The position numbers were made by a program, and so were the translations under genes. The notes under the pieces were generated by a model. It did no database searches. It was not told the origin of the DNA and saw nothing but the letters and a program-made list of their open reading frames with translations. From Flavobacteriia bacterium (lineage in GTDB: Bacteria; Bacteroidota; Bacteroidia; Flavobacteriales_D; Crocinitomicaceae), in assembly GCA_947450325.1 (NCBI GenBank), contig CANFUT010000002.1, positions 62,001-126,000 on the forward strand: a stretch of 64,000 nucleotides of DNA, read 5' to 3'. Positions 55,428-64,000 of the stretch are shown here, piece after piece. How positions within the stretch are numbered: the stretch's first letter is position 1; every line of letters starts with the position of its first letter.

Positions 55428-56300
55428 ATGAAATTTGGTGCAATTGATATCGGAACAAACGCTGCAAGATTGCTAATTGGCGAGGTTTGTAAGGAAGGTA
55501 ATCATTCTTTTGTCAAGAAAATTTCATATACCAGAATTCCGTTAAGACTTGGAGAACAAGTGTTTGACAATGGAGTAATTTCTGAAGAGAAAATCACAGA
55601 ATTTGTCAAAACCATGCAGGCTTTCAAGTTGATTTCTGAAATGTTTCATGTTGTTGAGCTTCGTGCGTGCGCTACGTCAGCCATGAGAGAAGCTAAAAAT
55701 GGCGTTGCTGTCGTCACTGAAATTTTGGTTCAAACTGGAATCAATATTGAAGTCATTTCTGGGGATGAAGAAGCACGTTTGATTTTTGGAACATTTTTCC
55801 TACTTGATTTTGATAAAACGTCACCTTTTTTAGTGATAGATGTTGGTGGTGGTAGCACCGAGATAAGTGTTTTTGAAGAGGGCACACGCGTAGCATCCAA
55901 ATCTTTTGAATTAGGTACATTGAGATTGCTGAAAGGAAAGACAGATTCTAAAATTTGGAAAGAATTGAAGGTTTGGTTAAACAAAAATGTCGATTCAAAA
56001 GTCGATCATAAAATTTTTGCTACTGGAGGAAATATTAATAAGGTGCATAAAATGGTTGGTTCAAACACCTCTGAAATTCAAATTAGAAAAGTTTCTAAAT
56101 TGCGCAAAGAATTAGAAAAAATGACTTTGGAAGCAAGAGAAGATGTCTACCAATTGAAACCAGATAGAGCCGATGTAATTGTTCCCGCTTGTGAAATTTT
56201 CGAGTTCATTTTAAAAGAATTAAAAGTCAAAAATTTCTTTGTTCCTAAAATCGGTCTTTCAGACGGAATGATTTACGACTTACATTTGAAGCATTCTTAA
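55428..56300 (+). CDS. ppx: Ppx/GppA family phosphatase
   Basis: 290 residues, actin-like ATPase fold: phosphate-1 motif AIDIGTNAARLLIG at the N-terminus, and the phosphate-2 motif VIDVGGGSTE near residue 138. It hydrolyses polyphosphate and/or guanosine pentaphosphate; the ~300-residue size is the short form without the C-terminal HD domain. The position downstream of ppk supports a polyphosphate role. It ends three bases before the convergent S9 peptidase. Confidence 0.92.
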   Translation: MKFGAIDIGTNAARLLIGEVCKEGNHSFVKKISYTRIPLRLGEQVFDNGVISEEKITEFVKTMQAFKLISEMFHVVELRACATSAMREAKNGVAVVTEILVQTGINIEVISGDEEARLIFGTFFLLDFDKTSPFLVIDVGGGSTEISVFEEGTRVASKSFELGTLRLLKGKTDSKIWKELKVWLNKNVDSKVDHKIFATGGNINKVHKMVGSNTSEIQIRKVSKLRKELEKMTLEAREDVYQLKPDRADVIVPACEIFEFILKELKVKNFFVPKIGLSDGMIYDLHLKHS

Positions 56301-56303
56301 GTT

Positions 56304-59093
56304 CTAATTTTCAGAGTTTTCAAATCCAAATTTGATTCCTTTATCGATAGCTGGAATGCCTTCAATTAGCCAACGAGGCGCTGGTTGATTAAGTAGATAG
56401 TAATCAAAATATTGTCTCATTCTCCAGCTTAAATCCATGCGGTTTGCATTCTTCATCAAATTGTGATCATCACCATTGTAATTCAACATCCAAACTGGTT
56501 TACCCAATCTTTTCAATCCTGTAAATAATTCTATTCCCTGATACCAAGGAACAGATCCATCAGCGTCATTGCTCATAATTAAAAGTGGTGTTTGCACTTT
56601 AGGTAAATGAAATATCGGTGAATTTTCAATGTATAATTCTGGCGCTTCCCAAATGGTTTTACCAATTCTACTTTGTGTTTTTTCGTATTGAAATTGACGA
56701 TTCAATCCACTTCCCCAACGGATTCCACCGTAAGCTGAAAACATATTTCCGACTGGCGCGCCAGCCATTGCAGCTTTGTATCTAGATGTCATCGTAATTA
56801 ATTGAGCAGTTTGGTAGCCTCCCCAACTTTGTCCTTGAAGTCCCATTCTAGTAGAGTCAACAGAATTATATTTTCTTAAAACATAATCAGTTCCGCTCAT
56901 AATACAGTCGTATGCGCCTTTGGCTGGGTGACCAATTTTGTATCGAATGTCAGGAATCAAAACAAAATATCCTGCCGAACAATATTCAGTTGGATAGATA
57001 ATTGAAGCAGTTGGTTTTGGTGCATAATGATTGTGAATTTCATCGCTATACATTTCGTAGAAATAAACCAACAAAGGATATTTTTTAGTCGAATCATAAT
57101 TTTCTGGTTTATACAATAATCCCTCTAAAGGAATTCCGTCATAACTTTTCCAATTGATCAATTCAACTGTTGCCCAATTGTATTCATTTTGTTGTGGATT
57201 TGTATTCGATATTTTGTGCGCGGTCTTATTAATTTTCCAGTCACTTGTATATAAATCTGGATAATCCTGCAATGAAGATTTTTGATATACGTATTCGCTG
57301 CTTTGTTTCGCTTTCTTAAATCCTAATAAATCATGATTTGAATGTAATTGCTCATCCAAAATGATTTTATTATTTTCAAACTTCGGTTTGTATAGCGAAG
57401 TTGACTTGTCTTTTTCATGAAAACCAGTGATGTAAGCGTTTTCAAATTCGATGAAGGTAGAATCACTTTCCCATGAATTTAATTTCAATCTGATTCTATT
57501 TTTCTCTCCAAATTGATTGGTAAGAGAATTCAGGGTTTTAGATTCAATATTGTAAGACCAAATATCATATTTTGACTGAATCAAAATTTCTTTTTCACCT
57601 TTCAACCAACCAATTACACCCAAGGGAGCTGGAGTTTGCGCCATTCCATTTACATCTTCCAACCATTCCGACTTTTGTCCGCAGGTGATACAACTCTCTT
57701 TTCTACTTAATAAGTCAATGTGGTATTGTTGCAAATCTTTGTCATTGAACCAAATGGCAGATTTTCCATCGGTTGATAAATCAATACCATAAATGGCTGC
57801 TTTTTTAATCAATTTAGATTCTCCACTTTTCACATTGATTAGATAAGCGTCTCTTTTGTTTGGATATTCCCAATTGTAATTTTTTTGATAGGGTTTTTCT
57901 ACATATCCAATTGCGAAATCTGAATTTCCATGGTCTAATTTGCTAATTTCTAGAGTATCAGATTCAAGTATTTTTATATTGCCTTCTCTTAAATCATAGA
58001 CACCAAGCAAAGTGTTTTTTTGGTCGCCCTCTAACTCAGATAATTGTTGTGGTTGAAGTCGATCGTCCTGCCAATGCCAAACGTCTAATTTTACTTTTTC
58101 AATCTCTAAAAGCGAATCTTTGACCTCTTTTTTAGGCTTGTCTGCAATTCCAAAGAATATTCTTTTCCCGTCATAAGAGAAATTGGGCGAATAATTTTTG
58201 CTGACAGAGAATGATTTTAAAAAATTCGGGTTTATAGTATCAATCAATAAATTCAATTTTTTATTTTCCAAATCCACATGATAAAGTTGATACACCTTGT
58301 TTTTGGATGTATCAAGCGATGCTGTAAATGTTATTTCGTTGCCCTTTTGATTAAATTGTATGGTTGATACAGCATTAAATTTTGTTGGAATTTTCCATAA
58401 ATTTTCATTATTGCCCGTATTACCGGCGTAAAGTTGTAAGGTATCAAGTTTGTCTTTCTTGTGTGTTACAAAAACACATGCATTGCCTTTTGTTGGAAAA
58501 TAAACTTGTTTTACATCCTTTTTCTTGAATTTAAGATTTTCGTTTGGTTCATAAACTACAAGAATGTTTCCTTCAGATTCGTATTTTTTCTCTTCAACTT
58601 TTTTCCTAAAAAGTCTCTTCTTCTTTTTAACTACTGGCAACTTATTCCCATCTACCATATATGACATCCAGCTTGTTTCTGGAGAGACATTGAAAGATTT
58701 TAGTTTTTCAAATTTGATAATCTTTTTAGTGTCAAAAAAGTAGATTCCTAAACTGTCTTTGGGCCATTTTTCTTTTTTAACGCCTTTCAATTCGCAATTT
58801 CTGAGAGTATCAAAGCCTGGTGTAATTTTAAAAGCTACATATTTTTGGTCGCCAGAAATCATAGGGTTTACTGCTCTAAAAATAGAATCTATTGCTCCTG
58901 TTTCATTATTCACTACGTACAAATATCCATCTCCGCGGTGAGGTTTTATTGTATACATAGAGAATTTTCCATCTGCAGAAATTTTGGTGTCTCCAATCTT
59001 TTTCCAATCATTGTAAACAGTATGGTCGATTACTTTTTTTTGAGAAAAAATGATTGTGGGAATGCTGAAAATGAGAATTAGAAAATATTTCAT
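56304..59093 (-). CDS. Secreted S9-family peptidase
   Basis: 929 residues with a signal peptide (cleavage likely after IIFSQ). The N-terminal 600 residues are a beta-propeller-like region; the C-terminal ~260 form the prolyl-oligopeptidase hydrolase with catalytic Ser in GQSWGGYQ, Asp in NDADGSVPW and His in DDHNLMK. It is considerably longer than the prolyl oligopeptidase at 24750. Likely a periplasmic or outer-surface dipeptidyl/oligo-peptidase; exact specificity unknown. Monocistronic. Confidence 0.9.
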   Translation of the reverse strand: MKYFLILIFSIPTIIFSQKKVIDHTVYNDWKKIGDTKISADGKFSMYTIKPHRGDGYLYVVNNETGAIDSIFRAVNPMISGDQKYVAFKITPGFDTLRNCELKGVKKEKWPKDSLGIYFFDTKKIIKFEKLKSFNVSPETSWMSYMVDGNKLPVVKKKKRLFRKKVEEKKYESEGNILVVYEPNENLKFKKKDVKQVYFPTKGNACVFVTHKKDKLDTLQLYAGNTGNNENLWKIPTKFNAVSTIQFNQKGNEITFTASLDTSKNKVYQLYHVDLENKKLNLLIDTINPNFLKSFSVSKNYSPNFSYDGKRIFFGIADKPKKEVKDSLLEIEKVKLDVWHWQDDRLQPQQLSELEGDQKNTLLGVYDLREGNIKILESDTLEISKLDHGNSDFAIGYVEKPYQKNYNWEYPNKRDAYLINVKSGESKLIKKAAIYGIDLSTDGKSAIWFNDKDLQQYHIDLLSRKESCITCGQKSEWLEDVNGMAQTPAPLGVIGWLKGEKEILIQSKYDIWSYNIESKTLNSLTNQFGEKNRIRLKLNSWESDSTFIEFENAYITGFHEKDKSTSLYKPKFENNKIILDEQLHSNHDLLGFKKAKQSSEYVYQKSSLQDYPDLYTSDWKINKTAHKISNTNPQQNEYNWATVELINWKSYDGIPLEGLLYKPENYDSTKKYPLLVYFYEMYSDEIHNHYAPKPTASIIYPTEYCSAGYFVLIPDIRYKIGHPAKGAYDCIMSGTDYVLRKYNSVDSTRMGLQGQSWGGYQTAQLITMTSRYKAAMAGAPVGNMFSAYGGIRWGSGLNRQFQYEKTQSRIGKTIWEAPELYIENSPIFHLPKVQTPLLIMSNDADGSVPWYQGIELFTGLKRLGKPVWMLNYNGDDHNLMKNANRMDLSWRMRQYFDYYLLNQPAPRWLIEGIPAIDKGIKFGFENSEN

Positions 59094-59145
59094 GTGCTTG
59101 CTTATGATTGGAATGAAGGTTAAAAGTAATGGTATTGTTTGAAAA

Positions 59146-59180
59146 CAAAAAATCCCTTCAACAATTTGCTGAAGGGATTC
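59146..59180 (-). terminator. Intrinsic terminator after queA
   Basis: On the minus strand AATCCCTTCA and TGAAGGGATT pair around a short loop and a T-run follows, 18 bases beyond the queA stop. Confidence 0.88.
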
Positions 59181-59197
59181 AATGAAATTTATTTTTC

Positions 59198-60256
59198 TTA
59201 CAAGATTAGCATAGCGTCACCGTAAGAGTAGAATTTATATTTTTCTTTGATTGCAGTTTGGTATGCTTCCATCATTAAATCATGACCGCAAAAAGCAGAA
59301 ATCATCATCAATAAAGTTGATAATGGTGTGTGGAAATTAGTCACCAAACAATCAGCAATACTGAAATCATATGGAGGAAAAATGAATTTATTTGTCCAAC
59401 CATCAAATGGTTTTAGTAAACTGTCTGTGGATACTGAAGTTTCAATTGCACGCATCGAAGTGGTTCCAATCGCGCAAACTTTGTGTTTGGTAGTTTTAGC
59501 TTTGTTCACAATATCAACACATTTTTGATTGATGATTACTTGTTCAGAATCCATTTTATGTTTAGTCAAATCTTCCACCTCAACAGTTCTGAATGTTCCT
59601 AAACCAACGTGCAAAGTGATTTCAGCAAAATTGATCCCTTTCAATTCCAATCTTTTTAATAATTCTCTTGAAAAATGTAATCCTGCAGTTGGCGCAGCTA
59701 CTGCACCTTCTTCTTTGGCGTAAATTGTTTGGTATCTTTCTTCGTCAGACTCTTCTACGCTTCTTTTGATGTATTTTGGAAGCGGCGTCTCACCTAATTC
59801 AGTAATTTTTGCTTTGAAATCTTCATAAGGTCCATCAAACAAGAAACGCAAAGTACGTCCGCGAGATGTTGTATTGTCAATTACTTCTGCAACCAAAGAA
59901 TCATCATCACCGAAATACAATTTATTTCCAATTCTTATTTTTCTTGCTGGATCAACCAATACATCCCAAAGTAAACTTTCGCGATTCAATTCTCTCAACA
60001 AGAAAACTTCGATTTTTGCGCCTGTTTTTTCCTTGTTTCCATACATTCTTGCAGGGAAAACTTTGGTGTTATTGGTAATCATTACATCACCATCGCTGAA
60101 ATAGTTGATGATGTCTTTGAATAATTTATGTTCAATTTTACCCGTTTTACGGTGAATGACCATCAATCTGGCTTCGTCTCTGTTTTCTTGTGGATATTCA
60201 GCAATCAATTCATCAGGTAAATCAAAGCTGAATTCTGAAAGTTTCATTTTGCTCAT
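59198..60256 (-). CDS. queA: S-adenosylmethionine:tRNA ribosyltransferase-isomerase QueA
   Basis: 352 residues. It transfers and isomerises the ribosyl of SAM onto preQ1-tRNA in queuosine synthesis. Family motifs are [12 protein letters not shown] at the start, [16 protein letters not shown] near residue 196, and TTSMRAIE and [12 protein letters not shown] near the end. The start could be 60256 or three codons later (60247). The gene is monocistronic with its own terminator. Confidence 0.96.
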   Translation of the reverse strand: MSKMKLSEFSFDLPDELIAEYPQENRDEARLMVIHRKTGKIEHKLFKDIINYFSDGDVMITNNTKVFPARMYGNKEKTGAKIEVFLLRELNRESLLWDVLVDPARKIRIGNKLYFGDDDSLVAEVIDNTTSRGRTLRFLFDGPYEDFKAKITELGETPLPKYIKRSVEESDEERYQTIYAKEEGAVAAPTAGLHFSRELLKRLELKGINFAEITLHVGLGTFRTVEVEDLTKHKMDSEQVIINQKCVDIVNKAKTTKHKVCAIGTTSMRAIETSVSTDSLLKPFDGWTNKFIFPPYDFSIADCLVTNFHTPLSTLLMMISAFCGHDLMMEAYQTAIKEKYKFYSYGDAMLIL

Positions 60257-60381
60257 TCGCTATATATTTTAGTAAAATATTGTTTTTCTAAACTGAAAAA
60301 AGTTGCTTTTCAACAGTCAAAAAGAGCACAAAGGTATAAAAATTTCACGTACTTTTTTCCGTTTCACTAAAATAATGAAAA

Positions 60382-60412
60382 CAAAAAAAGTCGAACTTTT
60401 CAGTCCGACTTT
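60382..60412 (-). terminator. Intrinsic terminator after the small lipoprotein pair
   Basis: AAAGTCG and CGACTTT pair around a loop, followed on the minus strand by a long T-run, 22 bases beyond the stop of the 60434 gene. Confidence 0.75.
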
Positions 60413-60433
60413 CAGAATATTTTTAAATTGAAT

Positions 60434-60817
60434 CTATTGGATAAAAACAGTTTCTTCGTTGGTAACTTCCTCTTCAATTTTGATTATTCCAGTACCTTTC
60501 AGACCATTTTTCTTTGCATCAATATTTAATACTGCCACTCCTGCTTGACCCAATTTATATTCGTCATTGAAATTAAAGCTAGCAATTCCATCTGCATCTG
60601 AATAAGCAGTATCATACAAAACAACATTTGCTGGATTGTTTGTCGTTGAAACTCCTTTCAAAATTACTTTACATCCTTCTACAGGTTGATTTGCCGCATC
60701 TTTCACATAAATATTTGCAAGCGTATCTTTTTTCTTGCGACATCCAGTTGCGATAAAAACTGACGACAAGGTAACAATGCTTAAAAATAAAAACGTTTTT
60801 GAGAATATGAATTTCAT
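60434..60817 (-). CDS. Small lipoprotein, carboxypeptidase-regulatory-like fold
   Basis: 127 residues with a lipobox (FIATGC near residue 26). The mature part has a beta-sandwich pattern (ANIYVKDAANQPVEGCKVIL, then DADGIASFNFND), resembling carboxypeptidase-regulatory-like domains. It ends in NEETVFIQ, and is a paralogue of the neighbouring 60858 gene (ending NVETVIMEP). The two are 40 bases apart on the same strand and probably co-transcribed. Function unknown. Confidence 0.72.
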   Translation of the reverse strand: MKFIFSKTFLFLSIVTLSSVFIATGCRKKKDTLANIYVKDAANQPVEGCKVILKGVSTTNNPANVVLYDTAYSDADGIASFNFNDEYKLGQAGVAVLNIDAKKNGLKGTGIIKIEEEVTNEETVFIQ

Positions 60818-60857
60818 AATTTTATTAATTTATTTTAATGAGAACGTAAAAATCTTA

Positions 60858-61238
60858 TTAAGGTTCCATAATAACTGTTTCTACATTCGTGATATTTGCT
60901 CTACAACGAATTCTTCCGTAACCAACTCTAGTGTCTTTTTTGACAATAATGTCAAAATATCCAACTTCTCCCTTTGGTGGTTTTTCTCCAAAATAATCAG
61001 TCATGTCGAATGTTGCAAAACCAGTTGAGTTAGTAAAAAGTGTATCAACATAAGCTTTGGTAGCTGGAGTTGAGTTCACGTCTCCAACAATAATAACTTT
61101 AGCATTACTTTCTAATTGATTGCTGTTGGATCTAACAAAAATTTTCATGATAGATGGGTCTCTTTTGCAAGATTGCAAAGTAATTGTAAGCATCGCAAAC
61201 ATGAAAAGAAGTGCAGTAAATTTAAAGGTCTTTTTCAT
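60858..61238 (-). CDS. Small lipoprotein, paralogue of the next gene
   Basis: 126 residues with a lipobox (LQSC near residue 24). The mature region (IFVRSNSNQLESNAKVIIVGD, then TNSTGFATFDMTD) has the same layout as the downstream paralogue. A TAACTTTG -7 box lies 20 bases upstream. Function unknown; the pair likely arose by duplication. Confidence 0.72.
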   Translation of the reverse strand: MKKTFKFTALLFMFAMLTITLQSCKRDPSIMKIFVRSNSNQLESNAKVIIVGDVNSTPATKAYVDTLFTNSTGFATFDMTDYFGEKPPKGEVGYFDIIVKKDTRVGYGRIRCRANITNVETVIMEP

Positions 61239-61258
61239 TAATTTAAATTCTTTAAGTT

Positions 61259-61266
61259 CAAAGTTA
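61259..61266 (-). promoter_or_regulatory. -7 promoter box of the small lipoprotein pair
   Basis: Minus-strand TAACTTTG, an exact TAnnTTTG match, 20 bases before the ATG at 61238. Confidence 0.5.
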
Positions 61267-61411
61267 ATCTATTTATTTAACTTATTTTCCATAATCTTGG
61301 TTATTTACTAAATTCGCAAGCGGAAAGTAAAAATAACGCTAAAAGACTACAAATAAATAAAAAAGGTTTGAATCTTGCAATTTAATTTTTACAAACCTCT
61401 CATGAAGACGT

Positions 61412-61419
61412 TATCTTTG
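61412..61419 (+). promoter_or_regulatory. -7 promoter box of pheS
   Basis: TATCTTTG, an exact TAnnTTTG match, 30 bases before the pheS ATG at 61450. Confidence 0.55.
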
Positions 61420-61449
61420 TTGTAAAAGTTGGTTGATTTTTGTCAAAAT

Positions 61450-62472
61450 ATGAAAGAAAAAATAAAAATATTATCTGCTGAAATTGAAAATTTTGCGATT
61501 TCAAATCTGCAAGAATTGGAAAATTTCAGAATCAAATTTATCGGTACAAAAGGTTCAATTAAGGAGCTATTTAATGACTTGAAATCTGTTCCAAACGAAG
61601 AGAAGAAAGAAATTGGACAGTTAATGAATGGCTTGAGAATGTTGGCTGAGGATAAATACAATCAGTTTAAAAGCAATCTTGAAGAAGCAAACAATAAGGC
61701 TGAATTAATTGATTTTTCTAGACCTGGAGAAGATTTTTCGGTTGGATCTCATCATCCAATTTCATTGGTGCGTGCTGAGATTATTGCTATTTTTAATCGA
61801 ATTGGTTACACGGTTTCGGAAGGACCAGAAATTGAAGATGATTGGCATAATTTCTCCGCATTAAATTTTCCACCTGAGCATCCGGCTAGAGATATGCAAG
61901 ATACTTTTTTCATCGAAAAAGGTGAAAATGAAATGGCATTAAGAACGCATACTTCATCAGTTCAAGTGCGCGTGATGGAAAATCAACAACCCCCAATTAG
62001 AACAATTTCTCCAGGAAGAGTTTATCGCAACGAGGCAATTTCTGCACGTGCACATTGCTTTTTTCACCAAGTGGAAGGTTTATACATCGACAAAAATGTT
62101 TCTTTCGCTGATTTGAAACAGACTTTGTTGCATTTTGCTCAAGAAATGTTTGGCGAAAAAGCGCAAATTCGCTTGCGACCATCTTATTTTCCATTCACCG
62201 AACCAAGTGCTGAAGTAGATGTTTCTTGCTCAATCTGTAATTCTAAAGGATGCAATGTTTGTAAATATACTGGCTGGCTTGAAATTTTAGGATGCGGAAT
62301 GGTAGATCCAAATGTTTTGGAAGCTGCTGGCATCGATTCAAAAGTTTACACGGGATTTGCTTTCGGAATGGGAATCGAAAGAATTACTCAATTAAAATAT
62401 AAAGTCAACGATTTGCGTTTGTACTCTGAAAACGACATTCGCTTCTTGAAACAATTTACATCTGTATTATAA
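61450..62472 (+). CDS. pheS: Phenylalanyl-tRNA synthetase alpha subunit
   Basis: 340 residues. The N-terminal coiled-coil arm (FRIKFIGTKGSIKEL) is followed by the class II catalytic core: HHPISLV, PEIEDDWHNF, motif 2-type RVYRNEAIS, PSYFPFTEPSAEVDV, a zinc-like Cys cluster (CSICNSKGCNVCKY) and motif 3 GFAFGMGIERITQL. I chose the ATG at 61450 (MKEKIK); the longer frame begins with a non-family stretch. pheT is not adjacent. ytxJ follows 12 bases later. Confidence 0.95.
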   Translation: MKEKIKILSAEIENFAISNLQELENFRIKFIGTKGSIKELFNDLKSVPNEEKKEIGQLMNGLRMLAEDKYNQFKSNLEEANNKAELIDFSRPGEDFSVGSHHPISLVRAEIIAIFNRIGYTVSEGPEIEDDWHNFSALNFPPEHPARDMQDTFFIEKGENEMALRTHTSSVQVRVMENQQPPIRTISPGRVYRNEAISARAHCFFHQVEGLYIDKNVSFADLKQTLLHFAQEMFGEKAQIRLRPSYFPFTEPSAEVDVSCSICNSKGCNVCKYTGWLEILGCGMVDPNVLEAAGIDSKVYTGFAFGMGIERITQLKYKVNDLRLYSENDIRFLKQFTSVL

Positions 62473-62484
62473 TTTTTATCCAAC

Positions 62485-62856
62485 ATGGGACTTTTTTCAA
62501 AATCATCCGCTCCAATTTTTTCTTTTCCTTGGAAAGAAATATCTTCTGTTGAAGAATTCAATGAAATGTTGAACGCGCCGTCAGAGAAAGCAAAATTGTT
62601 TTTCAAACACAGTACGCGTTGCAGTATTTCTTCCATGGCTTTGAAAGGCTTTGAAAGAGAATGGAATTTTTCTAACGATGATTTCGAATTGTTTTTTGTC
62701 GATTTGATCGCACACAGAGATGTTTCAAACGCAATTTCAGAAATATCACATGTGGTTCATCAATCACCGCAAGTGGTAGTTTGGAGAAATGGTGAAGTGG
62801 TTTATGATGCTTCTCACCACCACATTGACGCACAAAAAATTCAACAAACTATCTAA
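62485..62856 (+). CDS. ytxJ: Monothiol bacilliredoxin YtxJ
   Basis: 123 residues with the thioredoxin-like fold and a single active cysteine (Cys46) in HSTRCSISS, the YtxJ signature. YtxJ family proteins remove bacillithiol from S-bacillithiolated proteins. If right, the organism uses bacillithiol, as many Bacteroidota do. It lies between pheS and the glutaminyl cyclase gene with short gaps (12 and 9 bases), so the three may form one transcript. Confidence 0.9.
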   Translation: MGLFSKSSAPIFSFPWKEISSVEEFNEMLNAPSEKAKLFFKHSTRCSISSMALKGFEREWNFSNDDFELFFVDLIAHRDVSNAISEISHVVHQSPQVVVWRNGEVVYDASHHHIDAQKIQQTI

Positions 62857-62865
62857 AATTTTGTC

Positions 62866-63945
62866 ATGAGAAAAATTTTATTTCTTTCTGTAACAGTTTT
62901 AATATCAATTGGTTTTCAATCTTGCAACGAGCCCGTTGTAGAAGAGGAGAAAATACCTGCCGAATTTACTTTTGCTGATAATATCGCAGTGGTGTACGAT
63001 CAGGTCGTACCAGTTGGTTTTAAGGTGAATGAAAAAGATGTTTCCAAAATTGAATTGATTTTCAATGACAGTGTTTTTAAAACTTGGGCTAATCCTTCTG
63101 GAAAATTGTCGTTTGATTTAGATGCGAGTTTCTATGGTTTGGGTGCGAAATTATTAACTTTAAAATCTACATTGAAATCAGGTGAATCTTTTACAGACCA
63201 GCGTTTATTGAGAGTTTTATCAGATGTTGCTCCTGAACAATGGATAGTTTCAATTGTGCAGACTTTTCCTCATAATCCATTGAGTTTTACGCAGGGATTG
63301 GAATTCAGCAACGGTGAATTATTTGAAAGTACAGGCGATCCTAATCACGATGGCTCGACAATTGTTTCAAAAGTGAATCTAAAATCCGGAGCTACAATTG
63401 AGAAAAACGGATTAGATGCCAACTATTTTGGTGAAGGAATCACTATTTTGAACAACAAGGTTTACCAAATCACTTGGAGAGAACAAAAGTGTTTCGTGTA
63501 TGATAGCAAATCTTTGCAAATGAAGTTGAAAGATTTCACCTATACAGGAGAAGGTTGGGGACTTTGCAACGACGGGAAAAGTATCATCATGTCTGACGGA
63601 ACAGAAAGAATCACTTTCAGAAATCCAGAGACTTTTCAAATTGAAAAAACGATTGAGGTTTATGACCAAGTGGGACCAAGAGCGAAATTGAATGAATTGG
63701 AATACATAGACGGGAAAATTTACGCCAATGTTTGGATGTTAGATTTGATCTTGGTAATCGATCCTAATACCGGAAAAGTAATTGCAGAAATTGATGCTGC
63801 AAACATCTCTTCTGAAGGAAAAGGTGCTGGAGATGTTTTAAATGGAATTGCTTTCAATCCTGCAACCAAAAAAATCTATTTGACTGGAAAATATTGGAGC
63901 AAATTATTTGAAGTAAAAATTCAAGGCGAAGGCATGGCGATTTAA
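62866..63945 (+). CDS. Glutaminyl-peptide cyclotransferase, lipoprotein
   Basis: 359 residues with a lipobox (GFQSC near residue 20). An N-terminal beta domain is followed by a plant-type glutaminyl cyclase propeller (QTFPHNPLSFTQGLEF, YFGEGITILNNKVYQITW, GEGWGLCNDG, LNELEYIDGKIYANVW). It cyclises N-terminal glutamine to pyroglutamate on exported proteins; in Bacteroidota this matters for proteins with Gln after signal cleavage. A lipid-anchored periplasmic location is inferred. Confidence 0.92.
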   Translation: MRKILFLSVTVLISIGFQSCNEPVVEEEKIPAEFTFADNIAVVYDQVVPVGFKVNEKDVSKIELIFNDSVFKTWANPSGKLSFDLDASFYGLGAKLLTLKSTLKSGESFTDQRLLRVLSDVAPEQWIVSIVQTFPHNPLSFTQGLEFSNGELFESTGDPNHDGSTIVSKVNLKSGATIEKNGLDANYFGEGITILNNKVYQITWREQKCFVYDSKSLQMKLKDFTYTGEGWGLCNDGKSIIMSDGTERITFRNPETFQIEKTIEVYDQVGPRAKLNELEYIDGKIYANVWMLDLILVIDPNTGKVIAEIDAANISSEGKGAGDVLNGIAFNPATKKIYLTGKYWSKLFEVKIQGEGMAI

Positions 63946-63963
63946 GTCGCAAGATTCTAAATT

Positions 63964-64000
63964 TTACTTCTTCGACAAAAATCCCCAATACGTTGAGCGA
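63964..64000 (-). CDS. Possible 3' end of a minus-strand gene
   Basis: The last bases read on the minus strand as an open frame ending RSTYWGFLSKK and a TAA stop at 63964. It is only about 12 codons, so the call rests on protein-like composition and its convergent position; a spurious frame is possible. Confidence 0.3.
   Translation of the reverse strand, partial: RSTYWGFLSKK

Overview
The window is AT-rich and reads as chromosomal DNA of a Bacteroidota bacterium, probably a flavobacterium of the Fluviicola/Crocinitomicaceae kind (the rank below phylum is inference). Three things point there. It has type IX secretion and gliding genes: a PorZ-like protein at 15157-17481 and a protein with a gliding-type C-terminal sorting domain at 28044-31223. 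Promoter -7 boxes of the Bacteroidota form TAnnTTTG recur upstream of genes, while Shine-Dalgarno sequences are hardly seen. The gene repertoire also fits (FeoA/FeoB with a small Cys-rich partner, plant-type glutaminyl cyclase, YtxJ, S9 peptidases).

Layout. 1-3154: a 5'-truncated hypothetical gene, an M42 aminopeptidase, a secreted hypothetical protein and the tRNA adenosine deaminase TadA. 3155-6840: a small stress-type group (SpoIIAA-like, FMN split-barrel, DUF4142 and CrtA-like genes) with one copy of a structured GC-rich repeat on each side, then a mosaic of hairpin repeats. 6840-15005: an accessory island. It holds three consecutive orphan Rhs-tip/immunity cassettes on the minus strand, a decayed remnant of a fourth, an AbiE-type toxin-antitoxin pair with a likely operator, and a tRNA-Arg at its edge.

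15157-27900: mostly core genes: porZ, recO, a peptide-binding lipoprotein, trpS, an acyltransferase, gatC, a TonB-like protein, nhaA, a prolyl oligopeptidase and msrB. 28044-35910: a large repetitive secreted protein and the 2-oxoglutarate dehydrogenase genes sucA-sucB. 36061-49298: a VWA-domain protein, lysS, hemW, a two-component system, a TPR lipoprotein, an ABC-F ATPase and a SCO1-like protein. 49382-52444: the iron-uptake operon feoA-feoB-small Cys-rich protein, followed by a DUF5715 gene. 52660-64000: tpx, ppk-ppx, a large S9 peptidase, queA, two paralogous small lipoproteins, and pheS-ytxJ-glutaminyl cyclase.

The part most worth attention is the Rhs cassette array at about 7055-12690. 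Each cassette has a short conserved Rhs core tip that begins with its own ATG, a different C-terminal toxin region, and a tightly linked putative immunity gene. The predicted place of action of each immunity protein differs: cytosolic HEAT repeats beside a restriction-endonuclease-fold toxin, an inner-membrane protein beside a Gly/Ala-rich toxin, and an exported MORN-like protein beside an unrecognised beta-rich toxin. No full-length rhs gene lies in the window, so these look like stored or displaced tips.
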